Below are positions 22,590 to 34,105 of a stretch of 64,000 bases of DNA, in pieces. Source of the stretch: Bromus sterilis (Eukaryota > Streptophyta > Magnoliopsida > Poales > Poaceae); contig OX465601.1 of assembly GCA_950022295.1 (NCBI GenBank), positions 117,571,501-117,635,500 on the forward strand, written 5' to 3'. The notes under the pieces are model-generated. The model made no database searches, was not told where the DNA came from, and worked only from the letters and a program-made list of their open reading frames with translations. Within the stretch, counting starts at the first letter, position 1. Each line of letters begins with the position of its first letter. Made by a program: the position numbers and the translations under genes.

Positions 22590-24170
22590 GTGACCTCAAG
22601 AAGAGACTTCTTGGGATGATTATATAATTCTTGATGATGATTTATGCAAGGAACTTACAGAGTGTTCCAACTCTGACCCTGGAGCTATTAAGAAGCTGCT
22701 TGAAAAGCACTCTATGAAAAACAAGATTACTCCTGATCTTGAATTTGCTACATCTCCCATATGCATCACTCATCCTGATTATGATTTCTCTGTTGATCTT
22801 TCACTTATATCTACAGTTGAAGCTGACCCCTTTTATGGCAGATAAAATGATGATGTTATAGCTCACCTGACTAAACTCACTGAGTTGGGTGGCTTGTTTA
22901 CTACTGATGAGAGAATACAAAACTTTTATGTGGATAAGATTTTTCCTTTCTCTTTGAAGGAAGACGCTAAAGCATGGTATGATGCACTACCCTATGGTTC
23001 TATTAAGAGTCCTCAGGACTTAGCTCAATCTTTTGTTGATGAATATTTTCCTGCTCATATGCAACATGCTGCTTTACAAAGAATTTATAACTTTAAACAG
23101 TTGCAGGATGAGCACCTCCCTAAAGCTTGGGGAGGTATTGTGGTTTAATTAAGGCTAGACCAGGACACGAAGTCCCAAAGAATGAATTACTTGATATATT
23201 TTATGCTGGTCTAACCGAGGAATATAGATCCTATTTGGATAGTTGTGCTGGTTGTGTTTTCAAGTAAAGAACGCCGGACGATGCTGAAGAATTAATGGGC
23301 AAGATTGCCAAAAACCACGAAGATTGGTCCGTCCCTGAACCGTCTCCACCACTAAAGAAGAGGGGCATGCTTTTCCTGAGCCCCGAATATATGCAAGAAG
23401 CAAAGAAGTCTATAAAGGAGAAAGGCATTAAAACCGAAGACGTGAAGAATCTATCTCATATTGAGAAGTTGTGTGAGCCTACTACTCACCCTCCCTTGAT
23501 AGAGGTACACTCTCTCTTAGGTTTCAATGAAACTGACATCCCTAAAGGCAAGCCTCCTGATCAATGTTTAGATGAGCTTGATAATTTTATTATGAAGCAA
23601 AACCACTTTAATATGAGGATACGAAATCAGTTACATTATAATACTCTTGCTATCAAAAGTTTACTTGATGTTCTAGGTAGAACAATTAATGATGTTAAAT
23701 GTATTATTAAGAATTTTCATATGGTTCAAACTCAGCTTGAACAGATTTCTAATGTGCAAAAATATTTGCGTGCTAATAATGCCAAACAGTATATACAGGC
23801 TTATGGTATAAAGACTAGGGGTGGAACACACACCCATGACCCTCTCTATCCCGAGGGGCATCCGAAGAGGACCGAGCAAGATTCTCAAGTGCAGGTAGAA
23901 GACAAGATTGTCAGCTCTCCAAAGAAGAAAGAGAAGAAAAAGAAACACAAGGAAGCTGACAACTCCAATTATCCTATTACAAATGAAGAACCCGCTATTG
24001 ATCCTAACAGCATATCTACCTCCGATGCTGAAACTGGAGACGGTGCCGAGCCCGAAGAAGATAAGGAGAAGAATGATCCTCCCGAGGTGCAAGAAGAAGA
24101 AGCACCCGATAAACGCAAGAAATATACTATAGAAGACTTCATCACAATAAGACACAAGAAGGAAAGAGAA
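22590..24170 (+). pseudogene. gag: F: gag (5' truncated, stops and frameshift)
   Basis: Reading frames at 22620-23148 and 23295-24260 together resemble Ty3/Gypsy Gag of the Athila lineage. The capsid core is visible as FPFSLKEDAKAWYDALP followed by a KSPQDLAQSFVDEYFP stretch and the YNFKQLQDE motif, the retrotransposon-gag domain. An in-frame TAA occurs near 22841, and a frameshift near 23140 separates the halves. The C-terminal part (from 23295) has a middle segment of helical character and, at 23920-24110, a strongly charged Lys then Glu/Asp-rich linker without a CCHC zinc knuckle. Gag would form the virus-like particle; this copy cannot be translated whole. Confidence 0.8.
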
Positions 24171-24590
24171 CGATGGGTAGAGAAACCCATGCCCTTTCCA
24201 GTGGCAAAATTCCTGAGAAGCTTGGTGATTCAGGTATACCCACTATTCCTTGCTCCATAAAGAATAATTATGTCAAAACCGTCTTATGTGACCGTGGAGC
24301 AGGAGTGAGTGTTATGCCTTTTTCTCTTTACAAGAGGCTATGTTTAGAAAAACTAATCCCTACATATATCTCTCTTCAGATGGCTGACAAGTCAACAGCC
24401 GCCCCGATTGGTATTTAAGTTTGTTCCTGTTGAAGTTGCTAATTGCTTAATTCTTACAGATTTTGTTGTGCTTGACACTCCGGAGGATGGGAGCATGTCC
24501 ATTATTCTAGGTAGACCTTTTCTTAACACCGCAGGTGCTATTATTGATTGCAATAAAGGAAAGGTTACTTTCAACGTTGATGGTAAATAA
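24171..24590 (+). pseudogene. pro: F: aspartic protease (two frames)
   Basis: Frames 24173-24418 and 24408-24590 overlap with a shift between them. The catalytic region reads LCDRGAGVSVMP at about 24284-24319: the Asp is present, but the usual Leu/Val and Ser of the D-L-G-A-S motif are Arg and Gly, which should harm the fold. The second frame has the ILGRPF motif. A stop follows the final strand at 24588, and no polymerase comes after it. Confidence 0.8.
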
Positions 24591-25529
24591 CACACAGTGT
24601 ATTTTCCAAAGAAGATCGACAAAAGGCATGGCCTTAACTCTATAAAGAATATCGAGACCGTGAATATTAGAGAATGGGATTGTACTCTACATGTGCAGCA
24701 CAAATATAAAACCATTATGGTGGGGACAATGTCCATTAAAGTAAAGGTGCAATGATCACTTCATGAGAGGTGAGACTTTCTACTCTATATATCGCCGGTA
24801 TGTTGGTAAGACTTGATCAACCTTGCTAGCTAGCATGTTTTATATAGGTAAAAAGTGGAGCTTGTTATGATTTCATTTGCTTTAGATTTTATTCTCTTTG
24901 CTGTACCATGTTTTTATGTTTTTGAAGCTTCATATTTCTAACCATTGCTTCAAGTTTTCAGAAAGTTTCACAGCTTTTTGAACTTCGATTTTTTTTTCAA
25001 CAGTGAAGTTTTCAGAAAAATTCCGGAAAAATAAAAATTTAAAAATCACGTCAAAAGTGACCCAGGGGCACCTGGGGCTGGCCAAGGGGGCCACCAGTGG
25101 CCCAGGCGGCCAGCTAGCGCGGCCTACCCCCTGGCCGCGCCCACAGGACAACTTCCCAGGTACTTCTTCTTCCTCTCTCTCTCTCTTTCTCTCCAAAAAC
25201 ACGAGTTTTGCACTTGTTCTTGCGTTCTTGCTGTTCTTGGAGGAGATTTTCGATCTCTCTCTACGACCCATCATTTGAGATGAGATTTTGAGCAGGTACT
25301 CCCTGGTATGTAAATCCTCCACCCCTCCAATTAGATTTTAGATTGGTGGCTTCATTTGTGAGTATTTAGTAGTTATTGGTGTTGTTCATATGATCTTGCA
25401 TGCATGTGTAGAAATTTATTTTCCAAGTTTTGATGCAAGTTTGTACCTTAGGTAAGTGAGTAGAGTAGTTTGCCCCAACTCACTTTGCTTAAATCCTTGG
25501 TTTTGTGAATTGTCAAAAAAAATTCAGAA
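24591..25529 (+). other. F: non-coding, with an LTR-like block and pyrimidine-rich leader
   Basis: 24591-24755 is the decayed end of the protease reading frame. 24960-25145 resembles the upstream half of an Athila-type LTR: cagaaaaattccggaaaaat, then ccaggggcacc, then a GC hairpin pairing 25117-25124 with 25133-25140. A CT-rich tract follows at 25160-25195, then an AT-rich leader to the ATG at 25530. Confidence 0.55.
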
Positions 25530-26743
25530 ATGAGTTTGCTAGGAAAATCCAAGGGGTGGCTTGGGAAGAAGAAGCCCGAGCGCTCCAATTGAGTTATTAG
25601 AGCCGCAACTTCATCCTCCGCTGCTAGGGTGAGCTACAATGAAGATCATGTGCCCCTAGATTTGTTGGAAAACACGAGTTCATCACGCGCAATGCCGTAT
25701 CCGTGCGATGCTTTCTTCGAAGCCGTAGGAATTAAGGAGCGATTCTACGGTTTTTGCGCCAATGCAGGTTTGACACGGCTAGCAACATGTCGTGTTGCTC
25801 AGTATCAAAAACTCACCTCCTGTTTTATTAATCTTTCACATATAATCATGATGCTGGTATTATTGAGTTTAAAATTTACAATGATCTTTTGAACATGTCT
25901 TTGGCAAGATTTTGTGATATAATAGGTGTGCCGAACGTTGGACAGACGACAAAGATGAACTCTCAGCCCTCTGAGCTGAGATTCGTCTTCAACTCTCTCT
26001 GTAGCTAGGAAACGAGGGATATTCATCGTTCAAAGATCTCCAGCATCTTATTCCCCAACCTCAGGTATTTCGCGTATTTTATTGCTAGAGGGGTGTTAGC
26101 TCGTGACAACACGAGCAACAGTTCTGCGCTGGATATTGCTATCCTGGCAAACGCCCTCTCAGGGAGGAACGATTATAATGTAGGTGCCTTAATTGCTCGA
26201 CGCCTTGCTATGAATGGTAACAAGGGAGATTTATTTGGTGGCATTTACGCCACACTTATCCTTGAGTCTCTTAATGGCACCCCACACCCTGATGTTAAGC
26301 CTTTTACCTATTTAAGTTTTGATCTTGCTGCTATGAAGATGCATGAGTTTGTTACCAGGACTGCCGAGTTTGGTAACCTCGTTTATATATTGTGTTTCAG
26401 ATCTTCCGCGGAATGCAAGATCTGTCTACCTGCACCTCTTTTGTTTGGTTTTTCTCGCATGAACGTATGGTCCTTTGATGTTATCCAGTTTGATGAGTTC
26501 GTGGTCCAGTATCAGTTTCATAACCCCATGGAGGGGGTTGTTCCCGACGAGGAGGAGCACGGTGAGGTCCCACCTTTTCAGGGGGAGACGGTCACCCAGT
26601 TTGGTGAAGGGTCTACCTATGTGTGGAGCGTGGATCCTTCTTCATGGGAGGATCCGAGGACTTTGGTGTACGCGCCGGATGCCTCATACGACCCTTGGAC
26701 TCACCCGTACCACCCTGGAGCAGGAGGCTCCTGGGGGCAGTAG
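25530..26743 (+). pseudogene. F: second ORF, ATHILA ORF1-like (broken)
   Basis: An ATG at 25530 opens a frame with a TGA about 20 codons later, then continues in the same frame through 25629 to a frameshift near 25850; the frame resumes at 26093-26743. The homologue in H (44797-43486) is less broken and supports the order. Visible motifs are YPCDAF, a GIK-FY-CANAG block, LARDNTSNSS, ILANALSG and NVGALIARR, followed by an acidic C-terminal tail rich in Pro and Gly (PYHPGAGG). I associate it with the family called ATHILA ORF1, of unknown function, sometimes placed in the env position; this is recognition by eye. No signal peptide or membrane segment is seen, so an envelope role is not supported. 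Confidence 0.6.
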
Positions 26744-28567
26744 ATGTTACCGACTTAGGCCAAAAGCCTAAGCTTGGGGGAGGACGTGCCCTTCTCCCTT
26801 TTCCATTGTATTATCCATTTTATTCGCTTTGATCTTTTTGAAGTTTTTTGCATGTTCTTCTTTGTTCTCCTTTAATTTGCAAAACTAACAAAAAATCCTT
26901 TTCTTTTGCTTTCGTTAAACCTTTAAAAACCCAAAAATATTTTCCTTTCTCTCTTTAGTTTGCTTTGTTTCAGAGTTCAGCTAAAGTCCGTGATGGCATT
27001 TGGTTATATTTCCCACGTTCTATCGTGCAAGTGACAAGGCAGTAATGACGAAGATCGACGGAAGGGAAGCAACAAGGAAAACCGGTATGAACTCCTCTTG
27101 TTTCTAATTTTGTACATATGCATGTACTTATGATCTAGAGACCAGCTTGTAGCGACATAGTGCTATGTTTACAATGCTTTCCCAGTGTTCATGCTTTCTT
27201 TGTGGCTGATCTCAAATAGCTAGAGTGCATAATGTGTTGTTGAAATGATTTACATGCATTTCATTGTTCATGGTTTGGCATATTGAGGTGGTATTTCCCT
27301 TCGGAGAATTCCTGGATTGACTTGGCACATGTTCACGAATGTTTATGACTAAAAAGTCTATCATGCCTTGATGATCTTTTTATTTCAGAATAGTTATATC
27401 ACTTTCATGCCCGATTCAATGTTGCTTTGTCGCTCTGCATGATTATGACTTTTATTTCTCTCTAGTTGGTTGCTTCCCAGTCTTTTTCTAGCCTTCGCTC
27501 GCACTAAGAGGAATTCTGCTTGTCTATCCAAACTCCTTTTCATACCAGATATTCCACTTGAATCCACCATACCTTATATATATGGTATTTACTGTCCATC
27601 CCTAACTTAGACTTTCTTGTGCCATCTCGAAATTTATTCAAAAGCTTCCCTTTTGTAACCGTACAAGCTCATGGTGCGGTGAGGGAAAATCAGTATCTAC
27701 CATGCCAAAAATATTTTGACGGAAGTTTTAACTAGTCAAATTTATAAAAAAGAAAGAGAGTTACACCTCCCCCATACTTGATGATGGAATGAAATGGACC
27801 AAATGCTGCTAATGATAGATGGAACGAGAAAACTTCCTTCCATACTTGAGAAAAAAATAAAAGGTACCATAGACCATCAAATGATAGATGGATAAGGGAA
27901 CAAAAGTGTAAGCAAAAAAGCATTAATATTGTTGGCATGGGAGATATTGAGAGAACTTTACCGTTCACCGTTGACTGGAAAGTTGCACTTCTCAAAAAGA
28001 ATTTTATCTTTGTTTTCAAAACCAAGAGCTCTGGTACTCGTTTAGTCTTTGCTTCCAACCACGGGTTTTCAACCTTGCCATCAAAAAGCCACGGTTCGAG
28101 AGTCTCCCCTTCTTTCTCCAAAGAACCAACTATTGAGAGCATAATTGTCATTCTCATTGTAACATGCATTGTCCCAAAGTACCACATTTCCTTCGGCATG
28201 ATTGTGATATTTCTTTTTCTGAAATTCTTATTTCTAGTCTCCTTTGAAACTCCGGAGGAGTTTCTGCATTTATGTTTTGCTTCACTCATGGAGGCTAGCG
28301 AGATACCATTCTAGTATGTTGAAGCTATGTGCATTGTGATCTTTTCTTGATTTTCAGCAGCTTATTATTTACTTTTGGTTGTTTGTGATTGATCACTTGA
28401 AAGAAGGATTGCTTCGTGCATTGTCCTCATAGCATTGCTTCAATACTTGCTAAACTCTTTTCGTAGTACATGCTTATATACATCTTATGAAGCAAAAGAG
28501 TTTGTCAAAGTTTTATTTGTCGCGTCCAGTTCGTTGAACTGAATTGCTTGAGGAAAAGCAATATGCT
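26744..28567 (+). other. F: 3' non-coding region
   Basis: It begins with a PPT-like motif in a short palindrome (aggccaaaagcctaagcttg, from 26758), repeated on the minus strand in H near 43455-43475. 26990-27560 aligns with H in inverse orientation. Overlapping frames at 27732-28314 on both strands are not recognisable proteins. Otherwise AT-rich DNA. Confidence 0.6.
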
Positions 28568-28581
28568 AAGCTTGGGGGAGT
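28568..28581 (+). promoter_or_regulatory. F: polypurine tract
   Basis: AAGCTTGGGGGAGT directly before the LTR start TGACATGTCTC. Confidence 0.8.
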
Positions 28582-28828
28582 TGACATGTCTCAAACGTAT
28601 CTACTTTTCCAAACACTTTTGTTATTGTTTTGACCTCATTCTTGCATGATTCGGACGAAACCAACCCCGACTGACGCTGTTTTCAGCAGAGCTGCCTGTA
28701 TGGTTTTATTGTGTGCAGGAAAATGGGTTTTAAGGTGTCTCAGAAAATTTTGGGAAAATTCACAGAAAATCCACGCACCAGAAGCTTCTGTGTGCCAGAA
28801 GTGGGGCAAGAGGGGGGCCAGAGGGGTC
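28582..28828 (+). repeat. F: 3' LTR, first 247 bp
   Basis: Starts TGACATGTCTCAAACG (a variant of TGATACGTCTCAAACG). It matches the reverse complement of 61913-61680 and is interrupted by G after gggtc. Confidence 0.85.
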
Positions 28829-29275
28829 TGACGGGGATCAACCCCGGCAAATACCATGGCCAGGGACCCTGGGTTAGTCATGAGAGGCACAGGTTGGACG
28901 ATAGCTCGTCGGCAAACAGGAGGACACGTTCCTGCTCGATATTATGGATGAGGGAGATGCGATTACAGTGGATGCCAAGGCTGGAGCGCTCAAGGCTAGG
29001 GTTACAGATGACATTCCTTCCCTTTGGCGTTGCCCCTCCTAGCCCTTATATACTGGGCTAGGTCTCGGGGAGTTCATCTACGTTTACAGCTAAGCTTTCC
29101 TAACCCTAGCTTGCTCCGTACGGCAGGTCTTCGGACCTTCCTTGTGAGTCGCAGACTCCTATGTCGATGCCAACTAGCGGGCCAAGGCGGGTCCAGGTGA
29201 GTCTTCATGGGCCTTCTATATTCAGGGACACCGGGTAGGCCTATCCGTAGGAGTCGTGGGGTCACCCCCTCGTCA
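28829..29275 (-). repeat. G: 3' LTR, 447 bp
   Basis: On the plus strand it runs TGACGGGGATC to CCCCCTCGTCA; same length as 41064-41510. On the minus strand it begins TGACGAGGGGG. Confidence 0.9.
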
Positions 29276-29297
29276 GTAGCCCCCGAGTGCCTGGGGG
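29276..29297 (-). promoter_or_regulatory. G: polypurine tract
   Basis: The minus strand reads CCAGGCACTCGGGGGCTAC next to the LTR. The cactcgggggct core recurs in the tandem array at 33100-33926. Confidence 0.7.
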
Positions 29298-30540
29298 ACT
29301 CGAAGAGTCGCGCAGGGACTCGAGTACATCCATTTGTTGGTCGTTTTGTATGCGCGGTACAACCGCGGGTCGCTGGCAGTCTGGTGGCCATGCCAAAACC
29401 TATTTCGAGGGATGCTAAGCTGAAAGGGCCCAAGGAGTCGACTGGTCGAGCCTTGGTGAATTCCGCTAGTGGAAAATACCGCAGTAGCCCAATCAAACCC
29501 ACGTCCCTCGACGTGAGCTTGGAACACTGGTGTCGAGCAAAAGTCCTGCCGCTTCAGGTCTTACGGTGTTCATTTGCCGCCAGTAATGTGCATAGCCTAA
29601 GGCGCGTCCGCCCGGCTTTTTCTATCATGCGCAGCGCATGGAAAAGGTTGGGAGTGAAATCGCTCTTCGGCAAGTCCCAACCCGGCCGAACTTGGCAGCG
29701 GGGTCTTACCTACACGCTAATCTTGCGTGGCATCTGGGAACAGTGTGTCTTGTTCCGGGAATGTGTGTTTTTGAGGCGCGGAGCCTAATAGTATTGCACC
29801 CGCTTGGAACAAAACATCAAGCGAGTTGTTCACTCATTCACCCGCGGAGCTTGTTTCTAGTGCTCAGACGGGGGGTTCTTCGCGAGTAGTCACTCGAATG
29901 CTGTTTCGGCTCTTGAGGTGAGGGAGCACCTGAGACTCTAGCGCCGTATGATCTTGGCGAGTGAATATTTGTCTTGCGTCGGGTTGAGGGAGCACCCGAG
30001 ACTCTCGTGAGTGCGAGTGATCACTCGAGCACATTACTGACCTTTGGGTGAGGGAGCACCTGGGACTCTCATGATGTGCTCTCCCGATGGGAGTAAGATG
30101 TTTTTCTTCATCAGAAAAAAGATCTGAAAGATAGAATCTCTGAACCTTAATGGTGTACTCAGTACGCCTTGCTGTGATATGACGTTGGCGTGGTCTTCTG
30201 GTGTTTTTGACCACTGTAGCCTGCCGAAGGAAATGACTTGGCGCTGTCCCACCAAATTTTTTGCGTCGCGCGATCATGGTCCTCTTTTTGCGCGTGTAGT
30301 GGGCGGTGTTGTTACTGCGCCGGTTGGATTTTCCATACTTTTCGCCTGTTTATGGGATCGTGCCACGTTTGCTGGGCGATAAGGTTGGACGGTGGTCCTT
30401 CTTGCTGGGCTCTTGGGTTAAATACCTTGCGGCCGGGTAAATTGTAGGTTTTACCTAGCCATTGCCTTCCTTCTCTTTCTCTGTTTCCTTCTTGTTCTTG
30501 AGCCTTCATCTTTTCTCCTCTGCGGGCTGCTGCGGGATCT
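29298..30540. other. G: non-coding region between 3' LTR and antisense gene
   Basis: It contains three spaced copies of a gagggagcacc-gactct motif, starting near 29920, 29986 and 30050 (spacing 64-66 bp), a second, shorter repeat of about the same period as the 67-bp array. 30440-30540 is pyrimidine-rich and looks like the 5' UTR of the plus-strand gene; ttaaatacc near 30418 is a possible TATA. Confidence 0.5.
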
Positions 30541-32998
30541 ATGACCAAGCGCCCCCGTAGTGCTATAGATTCGGCCAAGACGCCCGGAAAGTGGGAGCGA
30601 TCCACGTTCGGGGCCGGAGATCTGGATGCGCTGGTTGCTGACGGCGTGGTGGTGGAGGGTGATGTGCGTCTCCCTGGTGATGAGTCGATTCCAGCGCCGG
30701 CGGTGGACGAGCGGGTATGCTTCCAGGCTTTCTTCCACCGCGGGTTTGCTCTTTCGCTGCATCCTTTCGTTCGTGGCTTGCTGTATTCCTATTGGCTCCA
30801 GTTGCATGACCTGACTCCCAACGGAATTTTGCACATTGCGTGTTTCATCACTCTTTGTGAGGCCTTCTTGGGGATTTACCCCCATTGGGGACTTTGGAGG
30901 CGCCTGATGCTGTTGCTCCTGAGTCCAAGCCAACTGAACTTGGTCCTCTGTACTTTGGCCGGCTTGATCTGGCGATTGAAGACAAGGCTCGTGTTTTCGA
31001 CCACGTCTCCAAGCTGGTAAGTTGATTCGTGCTTGTGCGACTTTATCATTGGGGGCACGGCAGTGCTCCCGATGGGAGTAGCCCCCGAGGCTAGAAGTAA
31101 CTGCTTGCAGTTGCTTGTAGTCTTGTCTTTCCTTATCATCTGATTGTCTGGATTTTGCAGCCTGTTTTCCAACACTGTGAGCGTTTGGTGATTGATGCTG
31201 AGCGTTGGCAACGGGCCCATGATTCTGCCCAGGATGCTTTGTCTGCTATGGATGGTGAGTTTTCATTCTTGCGCTGCTGAGTTTTGGCCGCTGCATCTTT
31301 TGTTCTGAGTATTGTCTTGCCTCGCAGGCCGTCGCCATGCTGCCAAGAAGCAAGCCGAGAAGGCGGGGAGGACGGTTTCCATTCTTAAGGCTACCTTGGC
31401 TTCCAAGGAGGCGGAGTTGCATGGTCAACACGAGGAGCTGGTTCGCCTTCGTCAAGCTGAGGACGCGCGTGCGCGGGTGGAAACAGTCGAGGGAAAACGT
31501 CTTCGCGCCTTGGCGGACTCGCTTGTGTGTAAGTTTGGCATTCATTCATTGGTCTTGCTGTTCCCATTGTCTTCCCGTGATGACGTTTCTTTGCTTGATG
31601 CAGCTGCTATAGGTGTGAAACCGATGGAAGCTACTGCATCAGGGTCTAGAATTCTGCAAGGTGCCGTAGATGCTGTTGCAGATGCTGTTGCAGTGGTTGG
31701 GGACGTCTGCACCCGGGCTTCCGATCTTGTGGGTCTTGCGCACGAGCACCTTATGCCGGAGGGTTCAAAGGTGCCTGATGGCCTGGGCGCTCGGGTGGCT
31801 GCATTCGGCCCGGATGGGAAGCGTATGGTGGAGCTAGTTGCGGAGAGCGTGGTGAGTGGTTCTTCCACACCCCTTGTCGTCCTTATGGGGCATGTGATTT
31901 CCATTGATGATTCCTTGTTTGAGACCATCCCGGACTATTCTGATGAGTAGGACAACCGAGCCGATAAACTGGCCCGTCGCCTGCAACAGGTTGTAGATGC
32001 TCAGGATCCCCCTGTCGTAGGTGAGGGGGAGGCACAGTAGTGTTTCGTCGCTTTGAAACTTTGTCTGTAATTCGTGACTCCGTTGTGATGGTTGATCTTT
32101 TGGTACCTTTATCTGAGTGACTGCTTGGTTGTTCCTGTTGCTGCTTTTTGATTTCTTTGTTTTGTTCATCCTGCGGTAGGCCACTCCGGGCGTTCTTCGT
32201 CCTTGGAATTCGCTGAAGGATGACGCTCGTGAGGGTGCCTACGAGTCCGTTTGCTTCCGATTGAAGGACGCTGAGCAGGAGATTGTTCGACTGAAGGGAT
32301 CAGTAGCCGTTCAGCGTACTCGGCGCGAGCGTGCCGAGGCCGTGGTTGAGAACCTTGCTTCGTGGGTGGTGAAGTTGTCCGACCTCCTGCGGGGTGAGTT
32401 TCGCCTCTGTTTGGTTGCTCGATTCCGTTTAGTAGGTTTTGCTGTCTCTGTCTTGATCGTGGTTTTTGACTTTCGAAGTGCTGGCAGGGCGATCTCGGGA
32501 TGAAGAGAGGGCCGTTCAGTCGGAGATGTCGCGGCTTGATGATCCCGTAGTGCAGGCGAGCAATCCCTTTTGGGCGGATGGGGCTCATGCTCGAGCGTTT
32601 GCTTTGCTTCGTCTCCGAGTTGAGCGGGTGCCGGATGCTCTCAAATACTGCCAGCGGGTATTGGGTGGTATCCTTGCTGAGTTCTATCCGCTGGAGGTGG
32701 TTCCTTCGTCCCTTGAGAGGCTCTGTCGCGTATTTTCCTAGCCTGCCGAGTTACGTCGAGTGATGGATCATCAGATTCGTGCTGGAGCCCGAGCTGCTTT
32801 GGGTTTGGTCCATAGTCATTGGCCGGGGGTGGATTATGCTCAGGTGGTGGAGGGTCCTCCAAGCGACAGGGATCATCGATGAATGAGCACTACATGGCTG
32901 TAGATAAACCTGCGCGCCAGGTTGTGAGGCGAGTTTTTGAAGAGAACGATCGCCATCTGGGTGCGCTTATTAAGGCGAAGTTGGAGCCTGAAGATTAG
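30541..32998 (+). pseudogene. G: spliced antisense accessory gene, 'putative gypsy type transposon' family
   Basis: Opposite in direction to gag-protease. Exon 1 (30541-31016) encodes the hallmark block HPFVRGLLY...LTPNGILHIACF...CEAFLGI. I recall this as the plant Pfam family 'putative gypsy type transposon' (PF04195). A shift near 30900, probably a deletion, changes the frame. Four introns with GT...AG ends are visible: 31017-31160, 31255-31327, 31529-31603 and 32394-32487. Reading through the exons keeps one frame across each junction (phases 0, 1, 1, 1). Exons 3 and following encode a Lys/Glu/Arg/Ala-rich coiled coil. Decay: an in-frame TAG at 31948-31950, another at 32739, and a shift near 32882; the probable original stop is the TAG at 32996-32998. 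32041-32179 may be an intron or a UTR. Function unknown; no catalytic motif is seen. Confidence 0.65.
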
Positions 32999-33099
32999 GT
33001 GCTTCCCTTTGTTGTATATGCTTCTTCTTGGTGGTATATATTCCATGCTGTCTTGGTTTTGTCGCGCGGGACGTTCCAGAGGGTTGCCACGGCAGGCCC

Positions 33100-33926
33100 C
33101 CGAGTGTAAAAGTTTTTATGTGTCGCGGTTGCGAAGAACGCCTCGGGGGTGGCAGCTTCGGCGAGCCCCCGAGTGCCAAGTTAATGTGCCGCGATTGCGG
33201 AGGACGCCTCGGGGGGTGGTAGCTTCGGCGAGCCCCCGAGTGCCAAGTTAGCGTGCCACGATTGCGGAGGACGCCTCGGGGGGTGGCTGCTTCGGCGAGC
33301 CCCCGAGTGCCAAGTTAATGTGTCGCGATTGCGGAGGACGCCTCGGGGGGCGGCTGCTTCAGCGGGCCCCCGAGTGCCAAGTTAGCGTGCCGCGATTGCG
33401 GAGGACACCTCGGGGGGGGGGGGGGGGGTGGCTGCTTCGGCGAGCCCCTGAGTGCCAAGTTAATGTGTCGCGATTGCGGAGTACGCCTCGGAGGGTGGCT
33501 GCTTCGGCGAGCCCCCGAGTGCTAAGTTAATGTGCCGCGATTGCGGAGGACGATTCGGGGGGTGGCTGCTTCGGCGAGCCCACCGAGTGCCAAGCTAGCG
33601 TGCCGCGATTGCGGAGGACGCCTCGGGGGGTGGCTGCTTCGGCGAGCCCCCGAGTGCCAAGTTAATGTGCCGCGATTGCGTAGGACGCCTCGGGGGGTGG
33701 CTGCTTCGGCGAGCCCCCGAGTGCCAAGTTAATGTGCCGCGATTGCGGAGGACACCTCGGGGGGTGGCTGCTTCGGCGAGCCCCCGAGTGCCAAGTTAAT
33801 GTGCCGCGATTGCGGAGGACGCCTCGGGGGGTGGCTGCTTCGGCGAGACCCCGAGTGCAAAGTTAATGTTCCGCGATTGCGGAGGACGCCTCGGGGGGTG
33901 GCTGCTTCGGCGAGCCCCCGAGTGCT
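33100..33926. repeat. G: 67-bp tandem array, about twelve units
   Basis: Unit of 67 bp, spacing confirmed for example between 33726 and 33793. Units are highly similar. Each contains ctcgggg...ccccgag arms that can pair into a GC-rich hairpin, and on the minus strand the cactcgggggct motif of the polypurine tract. One unit has an expanded G run (33412-33428). The array lies between the convergent 3' ends of the plus-strand gene (32998) and the minus-strand protease (34106). Confidence 0.9.
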
Positions 33927-34105
33927 AACAGATTTTGGGGAAAATATTTATGTAATACTTTTCCTGCTGTCTCTTACAAAGAGTAAGGGGGGGGGGTTCT
34001 GTTGAAGACAGATCCCTTTTGCTTAGAACGATGATGTAGTGGCCTTAAAGGCCTGGTAGCTTTGTCTCCGAGTGCATGGGTTCTTCGGGCGATGTTCCTT
34101 TCCTT

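Noticed and set aside
23673..24155. 160-codon hydrophobic frame on the minus strand inside gag of F
   Set aside because: Antisense shadow of the Lys/Glu-rich linker of gag; apparent membrane character is a complement artefact.
25530..26743. Second ORF of F/H as an envelope gene
   Set aside because: It is in the position sometimes called env-like, but no signal peptide, membrane segment or cleavage site is visible in either copy.
27732..28314. Overlapping 185- and 125-codon frames on opposite strands in F
   Set aside because: No recognisable motif in either, AT-rich non-coding 3' region, and no support from an intact counterpart in the window.
33100..33926. CRISPR-like array
   Set aside because: Units are contiguous and nearly identical over their full 67 bp, with no variable spacers; the context is a plant retrotransposon.
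33028..34005. Plus-strand frames encoding a repeated CRDCGGRLGG-like peptide
   Set aside because: They arise from the 67-bp repeat; 67 is not a multiple of three, so the peptide rotates through all frames and breaks at every indel.
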